NCBI RefSeq assembly: GCF_025558485.1
Contig: NZ_CP102930.1
Span: 2,108,001 to 2,172,000 of the forward strand
Direction: 5' to 3'
Length of the DNA stretch: 64,000 nt
Origin: Bdellovibrio bacteriovorus
GTDB lineage: Bacteria; Bdellovibrionota; Bdellovibrionia; Bdellovibrionales; Bdellovibrionaceae
Below, one piece after another: positions 50,922 through 60,193 of the stretch. Numbering within the stretch: position 1 is the first letter of the stretch; each line of letters begins with the position of its first letter. Position numbers and translations under genes: made by a program. Under the pieces are notes generated by a model. That model made no database searches. It saw nothing but the letters and a program-made list of their open reading frames with translations, and was not told where the DNA came from.

Positions 50922-53396
50922 TTACAAAGGCCCGAAGAAACCGTCCTTTCCAATACGGGCAATGAACGAATCCGCCCCCATATGCCAATCAAGGTGTCCG
51001 GCAACATACACCTCGCCATTACTTCCCTGAGTCAATGAATAGATTGCCGAATCGGTATAGAGTTCATTTTTAACAATGGGTAAAACGGCTGTTCCTGAAA
51101 CACCATAAGTGGTGTCGATACTGCCGTCAGTGTTCAGCCTTACCAGCGCAGGTTCCATTTCATCAGTGGCCACATTCAAGGCCTTGCCACCAATAAGAAT
51201 CTTGCCATCATCCTGAAGAAGCAGATTCTCTGCCTGCACAGCTCCAGCTGTTGCCAATAAAGTCTTAAGACCATCTCCATCAAAGCTGGAATCCAAAGTC
51301 CCTGCTGGTGTCAGGCGCAGGATGATCGTGTCATTAGGATAACTCAGTCTTCTTCCCAGCACCAAAGGCCTGCCTTGAGAATCAACCCTTAAACCCCTAA
51401 AAAGCTCCTCAGAGCCTGTGGGATCTGAAGTGAAAAATCCTGCAGAGGCAAAGCTTGTATTGAAGCTGCCATCCGCTTTTAAGCAGGCGACAAAGAGATC
51501 TCTCGCCCCTCCCTGACTGAGTTCGCCGGCAATTAAGTAGTCTCCTGAAGAGGTTATTTCAACCGCATAAGCGACATCATTACCCACCCCAAAGTCATAC
51601 ATCCATTTTCCGTCAGAATCAAAAGTGGCATCAAAGGTCCCATCAGGAAGGATTCGCACGGCAATCACTCGGTCATCCACATCATATCCTGAGCCGACAG
51701 CTAAAATTTTCTTATCCGGCAATTCAGTCAGGGCACGCAGAATATGGTCCCCTAATCCCAAATCCACGGTCAGCGAACCATCTCCGGCAAACGAAGTGTC
51801 CAGCGCCCCTTTAGGAGTCAGCATATAAATCTCATCTTCAAGCAGAATGGCGATCCGGTCATCTGAAAGGACTTTAAATGCTGCGGGAAACTTATGTACC
51901 GGAATGATCGCGGTTCCCTCAGTTCCAAACGAGCTGTCGTAACTGCCGGTTGCAGATATCTTGCTTACGTAGGTCTTCACGTTTCCTTCGGCATCAATCA
52001 GATCACCCAGCACCACTAAAGACCCGTCAGAGGTTTTTTGCACCGCCAAGGCCTCATCACTGTTGTTACCCAGAATTTCAATATAGCTTCCGGAGCTAAA
52101 GACACCGCTATCCACCGATCCATCGCTGTTAAGCTGCCACAGAAAAGACTTATTCAAATCAGCATAGACGCCGCCAGCGATCAGAATTTTTCCACCGTCT
52201 CTCAGGACAATTCCAAAAGCCTGTGTCCCCGCAGGTCCTGCAATATCGTAGGACTTTACACCCGTTCCATTGAACGACAGATCCAGGTTGCCATCCGTCA
52301 GCATCCGTACCACTGACATCTCGCCGAAAGAATCTCCATCGGGAATATTCGTGGCGATATAGATTCTGCCATCGCTATCCAGCACCATGTCCTCAGGGCG
52401 GGCTGGCGCCCCCAGATTCAATTTGGTTTTTCCATCACCGGAAAAAGATGGATCGACGCTGCCATCAGCATTCAGTCGTATAAGAATGATCTCGCTATCT
52501 TCATATCCAGCAAGAATGATTTTTCCATCATTCTGCAGCTGCAGAATGCCGGCAAAAAGGTCCACACCAGCCTCGGAAATCTCCAGAACTCCATCGCCAT
52601 CAAAACCAGTGTCAGGAGCCCCCGCAGAATTCACCTTATGAATTTTCAATGAAGTATCCGCCTGAATTTTATATCGGAACAGATAAAGATTGTCCGAATC
52701 ATCCACGGCGAAAGAAGTAATCTCATTTCCGTCACCCAGCTCCAGCTTCCCCGCATTGGCAAAGTTTGTTTGAGGACTGCCATCCGGGTTTACACAAGCC
52801 ACCACCGCTCCTAAATCCGCCAGACCTGCGGCGCAGATGGTTTTATCGCCAAGAATCTTCATATCGAAAAATTCTTCGGTACCGCCATTGTCGAAAATAT
52901 AAAATCCTTTATCGGCAAAAGATTCATCCACACTGCCGTCGGTATTCAGGCGAACGACCAGACCATCCCGGGTGTAAGAACGGGTAAAGGCCGATCCTGC
53001 CAATAGCACCCTGCCATCGTCCTGCAAGGCTATTTGAGAAAAGAACGCACTGTAATAGCCGACACTGGCCTGTCCGTTCTTTCCGAATGTACTATCCGGG
53101 ATTCCATTGGGTCTGAATTTGGACACGCAGAAACTGTATGCATTGCTGGCATCCACACATTCACCAGCGGCAAAAATAGATCCGTCCGCAGCGATTTGAA
53201 CACTCTGATAGCGGCTGTCTGTTGCTTCCCCCATCTTCGCAGTAAGAAACCCCCGCGCGGCAAACAGATCGCGAGGAACCCCTTCCGAGGGTAAAGACCC
53301 GGGATTATCTAAAGCACCTTCCAGCGAGGCCGAGATGTTTCCACATGAGACAGTAAAAAAGAGAGCCTGAAGTAAGAAAACGAACAAGATCTTCAT
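50922..53396 (-). CDS. delta-60 repeat lipoprotein
   Basis: 824 residues. Lipobox TVSC (Cys18). The rest is about 14 tandem delta-60 repeats of roughly 52-55 residues (TIGR02608), each with a unit like LQDDGRVLLAG and a turn such as RLNTDGSVDESF. Delta-60 proteins form propeller-like folds and are common in Bdellovibrio and myxobacteria. Probably a cell-surface adhesin or scaffold. Function unknown. Confidence 0.9.
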   Translation of the reverse strand: MKILFVFLLQALFFTVSCGNISASLEGALDNPGSLPSEGVPRDLFAARGFLTAKMGEATDSRYQSVQIAADGSIFAAGECVDASNAYSFCVSKFRPNGIPDSTFGKNGQASVGYYSAFFSQIALQDDGRVLLAGSAFTRSYTRDGLVVRLNTDGSVDESFADKGFYIFDNGGTEEFFDMKILGDKTICAAGLADLGAVVACVNPDGSPQTNFANAGKLELGDGNEITSFAVDDSDNLYLFRYKIQADTSLKIHKVNSAGAPDTGFDGDGVLEISEAGVDLFAGILQLQNDGKIILAGYEDSEIILIRLNADGSVDPSFSGDGKTKLNLGAPARPEDMVLDSDGRIYIATNIPDGDSFGEMSVVRMLTDGNLDLSFNGTGVKSYDIAGPAGTQAFGIVLRDGGKILIAGGVYADLNKSFLWQLNSDGSVDSGVFSSGSYIEILGNNSDEALAVQKTSDGSLVVLGDLIDAEGNVKTYVSKISATGSYDSSFGTEGTAIIPVHKFPAAFKVLSDDRIAILLEDEIYMLTPKGALDTSFAGDGSLTVDLGLGDHILRALTELPDKKILAVGSGYDVDDRVIAVRILPDGTFDATFDSDGKWMYDFGVGNDVAYAVEITSSGDYLIAGELSQGGARDLFVACLKADGSFNTSFASAGFFTSDPTGSEELFRGLRVDSQGRPLVLGRRLSYPNDTIILRLTPAGTLDSSFDGDGLKTLLATAGAVQAENLLLQDDGKILIGGKALNVATDEMEPALVRLNTDGSIDTTYGVSGTAVLPIVKNELYTDSAIYSLTQGSNGEVYVAGHLDWHMGADSFIARIGKDGFFGPL

Positions 53397-53497
53397 GACT
53401 GTCTTTTCGGATTATCACGAGACTCTTTTTATATCCTTAAGATTACAGTTCTCTTATATTTCGTGATTGTTTCAATCCTTGGCATGTTTCGCGCGAA

Positions 53498-54829
53498 TCA
53501 GGATTTCTCTGGCAATGCGCTTACCGACAGAGCGTGGTTATATTGTCTGACCCATCTCAAAAAGACAATATTGGCCAGCAAAACAGCTCCCAAAGAAATA
53601 TAAACCAAATATTTAAAATCTGCTGTATTGGGTAGCAGGCTGCCCATTCCAAATAAAATCAACGTCGCAAAAGTGGTCGTCAATGAACTTAAAGAATTCA
53701 ACTCCCCTCGCTGACCTTCGGGAATCAGTCGCTGGCGCAGTTCAAACTCTCCGTTGGAAAATCCATAAAGCCCCACGCGCGAAAGCAGGATACACCCCAA
53801 AAAAACATATACCGACAATAGCGATGAGCCCCAGGCAAATGCGCAAATTCCCACGGTTAAAGTCATTCCTTGAAACCCCAGGTGCAGCTTCGAGCTTGCA
53901 ATCAGTCCCCGGCGCGCCACCAGATAAGGGAATGTCACCGTCGAAATAAGTCCAAAGACCGCTCCCAAACCACGGAAAACACCTATTTCGGCTTCCGGCA
54001 AAGACACACGATCCTTAAGATATCCTGCCAGCAAAACGCCGTGAGGACTTAAAACAGAAAGCCACAGCAAGGCATAACTGAAAATAAGCCAAAAAAGGGG
54101 GTTGGATACGGACTCTTGTACATTCAGGCCAAGCAACTCTTTCCATTTTTTTGCCGTGCCGTTTTTTTTGATTTGCAAACCGGATTTCTTTATCACGTTT
54201 TGCAGCAACACATATTCGGGAACAAACGAAATGAGATTCCAGACAGCAATCAGCAGCAATCCCGCCAAATGAATATGCGAAGATGAAAAAGCAAAAAGAG
54301 CGCCCGCTGCAATCGGGGCTCCAACCTCAGTTCCCAGATCAATCCGGCGCAGCCAGCTATTGAACTGTGTCAGCCTGTGCGAAGAAACCAAAGTCGGAAC
54401 CAGATCATTTCCCACCGAAATATCCGTAATCAAAGACCCCAGTGAAGCCATCACCCCAAAAACAGCCAACAAGGAAAATAAAGATATTACGGCACCGACA
54501 GAAGGGCTGCCATTCCCAGCGTGCACGAAACGATCCAGGGTATAAAAGCAAATCATCCCCCCAAATACGGCAAAGAACTGCACACAAATACCAAATCGAA
54601 CCACGCGGCGACGTTGAGTGGAGTCAATCCATTGCCCCGCCGATGGCGTTAGAAAAAATGTTCCCAGTTTAATAATCAGATAATAGAATGCCGCAATCTG
54701 TAGCTTCCCCGGAAAGACATGCAGCAAGGCAAAGGGCACCACAAAGTCCCATGCCTGATCACCCGACCGGGTCAAAAACCTTCCAAGTAGCAACTGTGTC
54801 TCAATTCCAAATGTTTTTTGCAGCTTCAT
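53498..54829 (-). CDS. ferroportin-type MFS metal exporter
   Basis: About 443 residues with 12 transmembrane helices. The sequence is very close to the structurally known Bdellovibrio ferroportin homologue (GRFLTRSGDQAWDFVVPFAL, SLGSLITDISVGNDL, HFNSWLRRID-like and LYGFSNGEFELRQRLIPEGQ segments). It exports divalent metal such as iron across the inner membrane. The ATG at 54829 (AGGA before it) is preferred to 54835. Divergent from a CsoR/RcnR regulator with only 35 bp between starts and a metal-type operator between them. The identity to HD100 is recalled, not computed. Confidence 0.88.
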   Translation of the reverse strand: MKLQKTFGIETQLLLGRFLTRSGDQAWDFVVPFALLHVFPGKLQIAAFYYLIIKLGTFFLTPSAGQWIDSTQRRRVVRFGICVQFFAVFGGMICFYTLDRFVHAGNGSPSVGAVISLFSLLAVFGVMASLGSLITDISVGNDLVPTLVSSHRLTQFNSWLRRIDLGTEVGAPIAAGALFAFSSSHIHLAGLLLIAVWNLISFVPEYVLLQNVIKKSGLQIKKNGTAKKWKELLGLNVQESVSNPLFWLIFSYALLWLSVLSPHGVLLAGYLKDRVSLPEAEIGVFRGLGAVFGLISTVTFPYLVARRGLIASSKLHLGFQGMTLTVGICAFAWGSSLLSVYVFLGCILLSRVGLYGFSNGEFELRQRLIPEGQRGELNSLSSLTTTFATLILFGMGSLLPNTADFKYLVYISLGAVLLANIVFLRWVRQYNHALSVSALPEKS

Positions 54830-54837
54830 TGACATCC

Positions 54838-54856
54838 TATCCCCCGGGAGGGGATA
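54838..54856. promoter_or_regulatory. candidate CsoR/RcnR operator
   Basis: TATCCCC-CGGGA-GGGGATA is a perfect 7-5-7 dyad with C and G tracts, as in known CsoR/RcnR operators. It lies between the two divergent start codons and overlaps the ribosome site region of both genes. Confidence 0.7.
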
Positions 54857-54864
54857 CTAGGAAT

Positions 54865-55125
54865 ATGTCACACAAAAAGCAACATGCAAGTCATGAAGAT
54901 GTCTCGAAGCGCTTAAAAAGAGCCCGAGGCCACCTTGAAACTGTCATTAAAATGATTGCGGATGAACGTGAATGTGTCGATGTGGCCCGCCAGCTTCATG
55001 CCGTGGTCAAGGCGATTTCCGCCGCCAAAAGTGTCTATATTCACGACCATATCGAACACTGTCTGGATGGAAACCATAAAGATCTGGATCTGGACGAAAT
55101 CAAGGAAATCACCAAGTACATTTAG
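54865..55125 (+). CDS. CsoR/RcnR family metal-sensing repressor
   Basis: 86 residues, starting MSHKKQHASHEDVSKRLKRA. An all-helical DUF156 fold with the metal-ligand set Cys in RECVDVARQLHAV, His in SVYIHDHIEH and Cys in EHCLDGN, close to the CsoR Cys-x24-His-x3-Cys pattern. It probably releases the operator between itself and the ferroportin gene when metal (iron, cobalt, nickel or copper) binds. Earlier in-frame starts lie inside the ferroportin gene and are not real. Confidence 0.88.
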   Translation: MSHKKQHASHEDVSKRLKRARGHLETVIKMIADERECVDVARQLHAVVKAISAAKSVYIHDHIEHCLDGNHKDLDLDEIKEITKYI

Positions 55126-55167
55126 ATGCCAGCCCCTCCGTGAAGAGAGGCTGACATTGACTTCAAC

Positions 55168-56034
55168 TTACATGGCTCTTGCTGCGCCCAAATCGCGCGG
55201 AGCTTGCCTGCTCTGACGAGTCCACTGACGTTCCACTTTACCGACGAAGCTGCGAATGACTTCCGCAACCTCTTCAGGCTGTTCAATCACCAGCGCATAT
55301 CCCGCATGGTGAATGGTTTTGTATTCAGCCCCGGTGATTCCATCGGCCAGACGACGATAGGCTTCCAAATTGGAAGGGGCATCTTCATCCCCAGCCAGAA
55401 TCAGGGTGGCACAACGAACCTTCGACAAATCCGTGGACAGATCTTTTCTATGGAAGATCTGTGTGGCGGCATCAATTTCTTCGGGCTTCATGTGACTGAC
55501 GTGACTGATCCATTTTTCCCGACGACTGACTTGCACCGGATCTTTGGTGGCTTTGAATGTTGAGCCAAACCACATTTCAGAAAAATCCTTAACATTGGCT
55601 TTCATGCCTTCTTTCTTCGCTTTCGCGACAAAGCCGTCCATCTGCTGGATGGTTTCCTCACTGTCGGCATCGGCAGTGGCTCCCATCAAGGTGCAGCTTT
55701 TCAAAAGATCAGAACGATGGATGGCAAGTTGCAGACCTACAAAAGCTCCCAGACAGTTCCCTACAAAGTGACAGGGTCCAATATTGAGCTGTTCTATAAA
55801 GGCCGCGACATCTTTGGCGTTGTTTTCCAGATTGTTCATGGAAGGACCAGCGCTGCGACCCAAGCCCCGGTGATCATAGCAAATGACTCGGTAGTCATCC
55901 TCCAGAATGCGGGTCAGGGGTTCAAAAACCGTGGTGTCTGTATATAACAGAGGACTCAGCACGATGCAGGGGGCGTCTTTAGAGCCATGATCTTCATAGT
56001 AATACTCATGACTGTTGACTCTTAAGGTTGCCAT
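55168..56034 (-). CDS. alpha/beta hydrolase with Cys nucleophile
   Basis: About 288 residues starting MATLRVNSHEYYYED at 56034, with AGGGGG upstream. An alpha/beta hydrolase fold (CYDHRGLGRS; Asp in LILAGDEDAPSNL; His in IHHAGYALVIEQ). The nucleophile elbow reads FVGNCLGAFVG, so Cys replaces the usual Ser. Cys nucleophiles are known in dienelactone hydrolases. Reminiscent of 3-oxoadipate enol-lactonase in layout. Substrate unknown. Confidence 0.85.
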   Translation of the reverse strand: MATLRVNSHEYYYEDHGSKDAPCIVLSPLLYTDTTVFEPLTRILEDDYRVICYDHRGLGRSAGPSMNNLENNAKDVAAFIEQLNIGPCHFVGNCLGAFVGLQLAIHRSDLLKSCTLMGATADADSEETIQQMDGFVAKAKKEGMKANVKDFSEMWFGSTFKATKDPVQVSRREKWISHVSHMKPEEIDAATQIFHRKDLSTDLSKVRCATLILAGDEDAPSNLEAYRRLADGITGAEYKTIHHAGYALVIEQPEEVAEVIRSFVGKVERQWTRQSRQAPRDLGAARAM

Positions 56035-56119
56035 AAGACCCCCTTTCGGCTTCCAGCCTGAGATTACTCCCTCTTCCTGTTGCAACAAGGCCCTCTGGAC
56101 CAAAACAGTCCTTGACCAA

Positions 56120-56145
56120 GCGCCCCAAATTAACTAAAACCTCCT
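56120..56145 (+). promoter_or_regulatory. possible sigma-70 promoter for yceD-rpmF
   Basis: TTGACC, 17 bases, then TAAAAC, about 45 bases before the yceD start. The -10 match is imperfect. Confidence 0.4.
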
Positions 56146-56188
56146 GTTCCCTGCCCTTGCTTTCCCGTGGCAGAACCGAGGAGTTTCT

Positions 56189-56743
56189 ATGAAAATCAAA
56201 TTAACTGAGGTGCCTGAAGAGGGCCGATCCTACGTCTGGACAACCAAAACAGGCGAAGCCAATGCGGTTCTGGCGGATATCGTGGGCAAGAATCCTTATG
56301 AAGCTGAGTTTTTTATTAAACCGCTGAACTCCAAGGATTACGAGCTGACAGGTCGTATTGTGACAAAATCCCCGGAAGTCTGCTCTCGCTGCGGTATTGA
56401 TATTGATTATCCAGTGAATGAAAAATTCCACGAGATCCTGATCCCTAAACAAGGTCAGCCTCGCAATGGCAAGTATTCCAAGGTCAATCACGTCAGCGAC
56501 CTGCCTGAAGGCGGCCCTGAGGTGTCTGAGTACGAAAATATGGTATTTGATATGGGCGAGTTCCTGCATGAAGTGGTTGCTCTTGCTGCGCCTTTTAATC
56601 CAGCATGTCCGGAAACGGTCGATGGAAAGCCCTCAGATTGCAGAATTCCTGAGGAAGGTCAGCTCTTTAGCTACAACGAGGAAATGCCCGTTGAAAAGCC
56701 GCAGAGCCCCTTTGCCGCCCTTAAGAACTTAAAACTTAATTAA
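56189..56743 (+). CDS. yceD: YceD family protein (DUF177)
   Basis: 184 residues. The DUF177 pattern is present: Cys pair in PEVCSRCGIDI and the Cys/Pro-rich NPACPETVDGKPSDC. The gene lies directly before rpmF as in most bacteria. YceD is needed for 23S rRNA levels or processing in E. coli and plants. The middle contains an acidic YENMVFDMGEFL segment. GAGG precedes the ATG. Confidence 0.9.
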   Translation: MKIKLTEVPEEGRSYVWTTKTGEANAVLADIVGKNPYEAEFFIKPLNSKDYELTGRIVTKSPEVCSRCGIDIDYPVNEKFHEILIPKQGQPRNGKYSKVNHVSDLPEGGPEVSEYENMVFDMGEFLHEVVALAAPFNPACPETVDGKPSDCRIPEEGQLFSYNEEMPVEKPQSPFAALKNLKLN

Positions 56744-56816
56744 ATTGTTGATTTTTATCATTCTTTGGTTAAATTAACGTGCTTCAATCAGAACTGATTC
56801 AATAACGAGGTTTGAA

Positions 56817-57002
56817 ATGCCAACTCCTAAGAAAAAAACATCCCGCTCTAAGCGTGACATGCGCCGCTCTCATGATGGTCTTACTTCTCCAGCAGTAGCT
56901 GTAGAAAAAAAGACTGGTGAGCTGGTTCGTCCTCACCGCGCATCCAAAGGTGCTGATGGCGCTTTGTACTACAAAGGCAAACAAATCAGCGCAGCGAAGT
57001 AA
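56817..57002 (+). CDS. rpmF: 50S ribosomal protein L32
   Basis: 61 residues, full length. Starts MPTPKKKTSRSKRDMRRSHD, the standard N terminus of bacterial L32. It lacks the CxxC zinc ribbon, so it is the zinc-independent form. Small hairpin AATCAG-AA-CTGATT lies in the 73-bp gap upstream. The following fabH starts 29 bases later, as in E. coli and Bacillus. Confidence 0.97.
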   Translation: MPTPKKKTSRSKRDMRRSHDGLTSPAVAVEKKTGELVRPHRASKGADGALYYKGKQISAAK

Positions 57003-57031
57003 TTCGCGCGATAACAGAATAGGTTGACTCC

Positions 57032-58027
57032 ATGGCAGGAATGTATCGATCTCGAGTTTCAGGGATAGGCTCCTATCTACCAGAAAAGATTCTTTCAAAT
57101 AAGGATCTGGAAAAGATGGTAGAAACCAACGATCAGTGGATCGTTGAAAGAACCGGGATCGAACGCCGCCATATCGCCTCTGAAGATCAGGCCACTTCTG
57201 ATCTTTGTGTCATTGCCGCCAAGCGCGCTCTTGAAGATGCAAATCTTAAAGTCGAAGACATTGATATGATTTTGGTGGGCACCGTCACTGGTGACCATCA
57301 GATGCCTTCGACCGCGTGCTTTGTTCAGGCCAAACTCGGTGCTAAAAACATCATGGCTGTGGATTTAAACGCAGCTTGTTCCGGGTTCCTTTACGGCGTC
57401 AGCATTGCCGATCAATTCATCCGCACAGGCATGTACAAAAACATTCTGGTTATCGGTGCGGAAGTCCTTTCCCGTTACATGAACTACAAAGACCGCGAAA
57501 CCTGCATTCTTTTCGGAGACGGCGCAGGAGCGTGGGTGGTTTCTCGTGCCGCGGAAGGTGATAAGAACGTGATCGAAAGCACGCACCTGCATGCGGACGG
57601 CAACCTGGCGGATCTTTTGATCCTTCCTGCGGGCGGAAGCAAAATCCCGCAATCTCATGAAGCCATCGACAAGGGTCTTAACTTTATGACCATGAAGGGC
57701 CGCGAAATCTTTAAAAGCGCGGTTCGTACAATGGCCCAGTGCTGCCAGGAAGCTCTGGAGCACAACAAGGTGACTCCGGACCAGGTGGACTGGATCATCC
57801 CTCACCAAGCCAACAAGCGCATTATTGAAGCTGTGGCTGATCAATTCAAATTCCCAATGGAACGCGTGATTGTTTATCTTCAGGAAACTGGAAACACATC
57901 TGCCGCATCCATCCCGCTTGCATTTGACTGGGCCGTTAAAAACGACAAAGTCAAAAGAGGCCAGACGATTCTGCTGACCGCTTTCGGTGCAGGTCTTACT
58001 TCCGGCAGTATTCTTTTGAGGTACTAA
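57032..58027 (+). CDS. fabH: 3-oxoacyl-ACP synthase III (KAS III)
   Basis: 331 residues. Triad Cys116 (LNAACSGFL), His258 (IPHQANKRI) and Asn288 (ETGNTSAAS). It starts fatty acid synthesis by condensing acetyl-CoA or branched acyl-CoA with malonyl-ACP. Leucine dehydrogenase elsewhere in the window could supply branched primers. Lies in the normal fabH-fabD-fabG order, with fabD 3 bases after its stop. Confidence 0.96.
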   Translation: MAGMYRSRVSGIGSYLPEKILSNKDLEKMVETNDQWIVERTGIERRHIASEDQATSDLCVIAAKRALEDANLKVEDIDMILVGTVTGDHQMPSTACFVQAKLGAKNIMAVDLNAACSGFLYGVSIADQFIRTGMYKNILVIGAEVLSRYMNYKDRETCILFGDGAGAWVVSRAAEGDKNVIESTHLHADGNLADLLILPAGGSKIPQSHEAIDKGLNFMTMKGREIFKSAVRTMAQCCQEALEHNKVTPDQVDWIIPHQANKRIIEAVADQFKFPMERVIVYLQETGNTSAASIPLAFDWAVKNDKVKRGQTILLTAFGAGLTSGSILLRY

Positions 58028-58030
58028 GAC

Positions 58031-59005
58031 ATGTTTACATTTGTATTCCCAGGACAAGGCAGCCAGCAACCTGGCATGGGCCGTTTTTTGTTTGAAAACT
58101 TCAAGATCGCTCAGGAAACCTTCGAAGAAGGCTCTGAAGCGTTGAAGCTGGATATGAAAAAGCTGTGCTTTGAGGGCTCCGAAGTGGATCTGGCACTGAC
58201 TGAAAATACTCAACCAGCTTTGCTTTTGGTTTCCACGGCCACCCAAAGAGTTCTGACCAAAGAATTCGGCATCAAAGCTGTGGCGGCCGCAGGACACTCT
58301 ATCGGTGAATACGCGGCTTTGGTGGCTGCGGGCGTGACTCGTTTTGACGAATCCATGCGTGCAGTAAAGACCCGTGGTCAGGCAATGCAATCCGCAGTTC
58401 CCGTCGGCAAAGGCGGCATGGTCGCGGTTCTGGGTCTTGAGCCTGAACAGGTTGAAACTCTTTGCAACTATGTTGTGAAAAATTCGGGCGCAGGTCCGTT
58501 GTCTGCGGCGAACTTCAACTCCCCTGGGCAAATTGTTATTTCCGGTTCACAAAACGCGATCAACTGGTTGAAAGACAATTTCAAACCGGAAGTGATTTTT
58601 GCGGAAGCTCCAAAAAGAGCAAAGTTGATTCCCCTGTCTGTGTCGGCTCCTTTCCACTGTGAAATGATGAAGCCTGCCGAAGACAAGATGCGTGAAGTTC
58701 TGACCGCGATGGAATTTAAAACAGCCTCCTTCCCGATCATTCAAAACTTCCACGCCAAAGCGGAGGTGGAAGGCCCTGTGCTTCGTGAAAATCTGATTCG
58801 TCAGGTTTCTGCTCCGGTGCGCTGGACTCAAAGCATGGAAGTCCTTAAGGGCATGGGACGCGCTCAAGTTATCGAGTGTGGCGCCGGCAAAGTCTTGCAG
58901 GGACTGCTTAAGAAGATCGATGCAGATTTCTTCAAAGTCATGACCACAACTTCAATGGAAGATGTGAAAATTATTGAAGATTCCCTGAAAGCTACGAGTC
59001 ATTAA
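58031..59005 (+). CDS. fabD: malonyl-CoA:ACP transacylase
   Basis: 324 residues. FPGQGSQQPGMG at the N terminus, active Ser90 in AAGHSIGEYAALVAAG, and the catalytic His in SAPFHCEMMK. It loads malonyl onto ACP. Slightly longer than the usual 308-312 residues owing to C-terminal residues. Directly after fabH and before fabG. Confidence 0.95.
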   Translation: MFTFVFPGQGSQQPGMGRFLFENFKIAQETFEEGSEALKLDMKKLCFEGSEVDLALTENTQPALLLVSTATQRVLTKEFGIKAVAAAGHSIGEYAALVAAGVTRFDESMRAVKTRGQAMQSAVPVGKGGMVAVLGLEPEQVETLCNYVVKNSGAGPLSAANFNSPGQIVISGSQNAINWLKDNFKPEVIFAEAPKRAKLIPLSVSAPFHCEMMKPAEDKMREVLTAMEFKTASFPIIQNFHAKAEVEGPVLRENLIRQVSAPVRWTQSMEVLKGMGRAQVIECGAGKVLQGLLKKIDADFFKVMTTTSMEDVKIIEDSLKATSH

Positions 59006-59083
59006 ATTTTCTTGAGATTTGCTCAGAGTTCGGCCAAAGTGTGCTGAAAACAACACAGGTTACTGCTTAAAAGGATTTTGCAC

Positions 59084-59833
59084 ATGAGCGGAAAATCGCT
59101 TCAAGGAAAGAAAATTGTTGTGACTGGCGGCAGCCGTGGAATCGGCGCTGCTATTGTAAAACTTCTGGCGGAAGAAGGCGCACAAGTGGCTTTCACTTAC
59201 TCGTCTCGTGAAGAATCTGCACAACAAGTGGCTCACACGCTTCCGGGTGAAGGTCACTTCTACATCAAAATGGATATCGCCAACGAAGAATCCGTAAATT
59301 CGGCGGTTGAACATATTTTGGAAAAATGGACCGATGTCGATGGCGTTGTGAACAATGCCGGCATCACAAAAGATCAGCTTTTGCTGCGTATGAAGTCGGA
59401 AGATTTCGACTCTGTTATCAACACGAACCTTCGCGGAACGTTCCTGGTAACAAAGGCTTTCACCAAACCTATGATGAAAGCGCGCAAAGGTTCCATCGTT
59501 AACATCACCTCCATCATCGGCGAAACCGGTAATGCCGGACAGGCCAACTATGCCGCTTCCAAAGCAGGAACCATCGCTTTTGCGAAGTCCGTGGCCTTGG
59601 AGCTGGCTTCTCGCAACGTGCGCGTGAACAACGTGGCACCCGGCTTCATCGGCACAGAAATGACGGAAGTTCTTTCTGAAGACGTGAAAGCAAAAATGAT
59701 GGAAAAGATTCCGCTGGCAAAAATCGGCGAAGGCACTGACGTGGCTCAGGCTGTGCGCTTCTTGCTCAGTGATGAATCCAAATACATCACCGGTCACACT
59801 TTGGATGTGAACGGTGGCATGCATATGAACTAA
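59084..59833 (+). CDS. fabG: 3-oxoacyl-ACP reductase
   Basis: About 249 residues. Rossmann TGGSRGIGAAIV, NNAGITKDQLLLRMK, Ser in NITSIIGETGNAGQ and Tyr-x3-Lys in NYAASKAGTIAFAKS, and the C terminus ITGHTLDVNGGMHM. It reduces 3-oxoacyl-ACP with NADPH. The ATG at 59084 with AAGGA before it is preferred to an in-frame TTG at 59078. About 80 bp gap after fabD holds nothing notable. Confidence 0.95.
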   Translation: MSGKSLQGKKIVVTGGSRGIGAAIVKLLAEEGAQVAFTYSSREESAQQVAHTLPGEGHFYIKMDIANEESVNSAVEHILEKWTDVDGVVNNAGITKDQLLLRMKSEDFDSVINTNLRGTFLVTKAFTKPMMKARKGSIVNITSIIGETGNAGQANYAASKAGTIAFAKSVALELASRNVRVNNVAPGFIGTEMTEVLSEDVKAKMMEKIPLAKIGEGTDVAQAVRFLLSDESKYITGHTLDVNGGMHMN

Positions 59834-59950
59834 TATTTGCGAGCTAACTCGCGAATAAAATCATCTCGCCTACAAGCGACATGATAGAGCTAATGCACTA
59901 GACTAGACTTGCAATATAAGTAATATTGAACGCACTATTAGGAGGCACAA
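59834..59950 (+). promoter_or_regulatory. structured leader before acpP
   Basis: Contains an imperfect hairpin ATTTGCGAG-CTAA-CTCGCGAAT (59834-59856 region) and a perfect dyad CAATAT-AAGTA-ATATTG (59912-59928) close to the AGGAGG ribosome site. The first could be a weak terminator or attenuator, the second an operator. Confidence 0.4.
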
Positions 59951-60187
59951 ATGGCTATTCATCCAAAGGTTAAAGATATCATCGTAGAACAACTTGGCGT
60001 AGATCCAGATAAAGTTAAAGCGGAAGCTTCTTTCATCGACGATCTTGGCGCTGACAGCTTGGATATCGTTGAACTTGTGATGGCAATGGAAGAAGAATTC
60101 GATCTTGAAATCCCTGACGAAGACGCTGAAAAGCTGAAGACAGTTCAAGACGTAGCTTCTTACCTTGAGAAAAAAGGAAAAGCTTAA
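59951..60187 (+). CDS. acpP: acyl carrier protein
   Basis: 78 residues, full length. The phosphopantetheine Ser36 is in [19 protein letters not shown], and the protein is acidic and helical. Carries growing acyl chains. AGGAGG lies 6 bases upstream. A palindrome (59912-59928) is nearby. fabF starts 6 bases after the stop. Confidence 0.97.
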   Translation: MAIHPKVKDIIVEQLGVDPDKVKAEASFIDDLGADSLDIVELVMAMEEEFDLEIPDEDAEKLKTVQDVASYLEKKGKA

Positions 60188-60193
60188 TTTATT

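Noticed and set aside
57365..58531. Long minus-strand reading frame across fabH and fabD
   Set aside because: Antisense to two certain fatty acid genes, Cys/His/Phe-rich low-sense composition, no domain.
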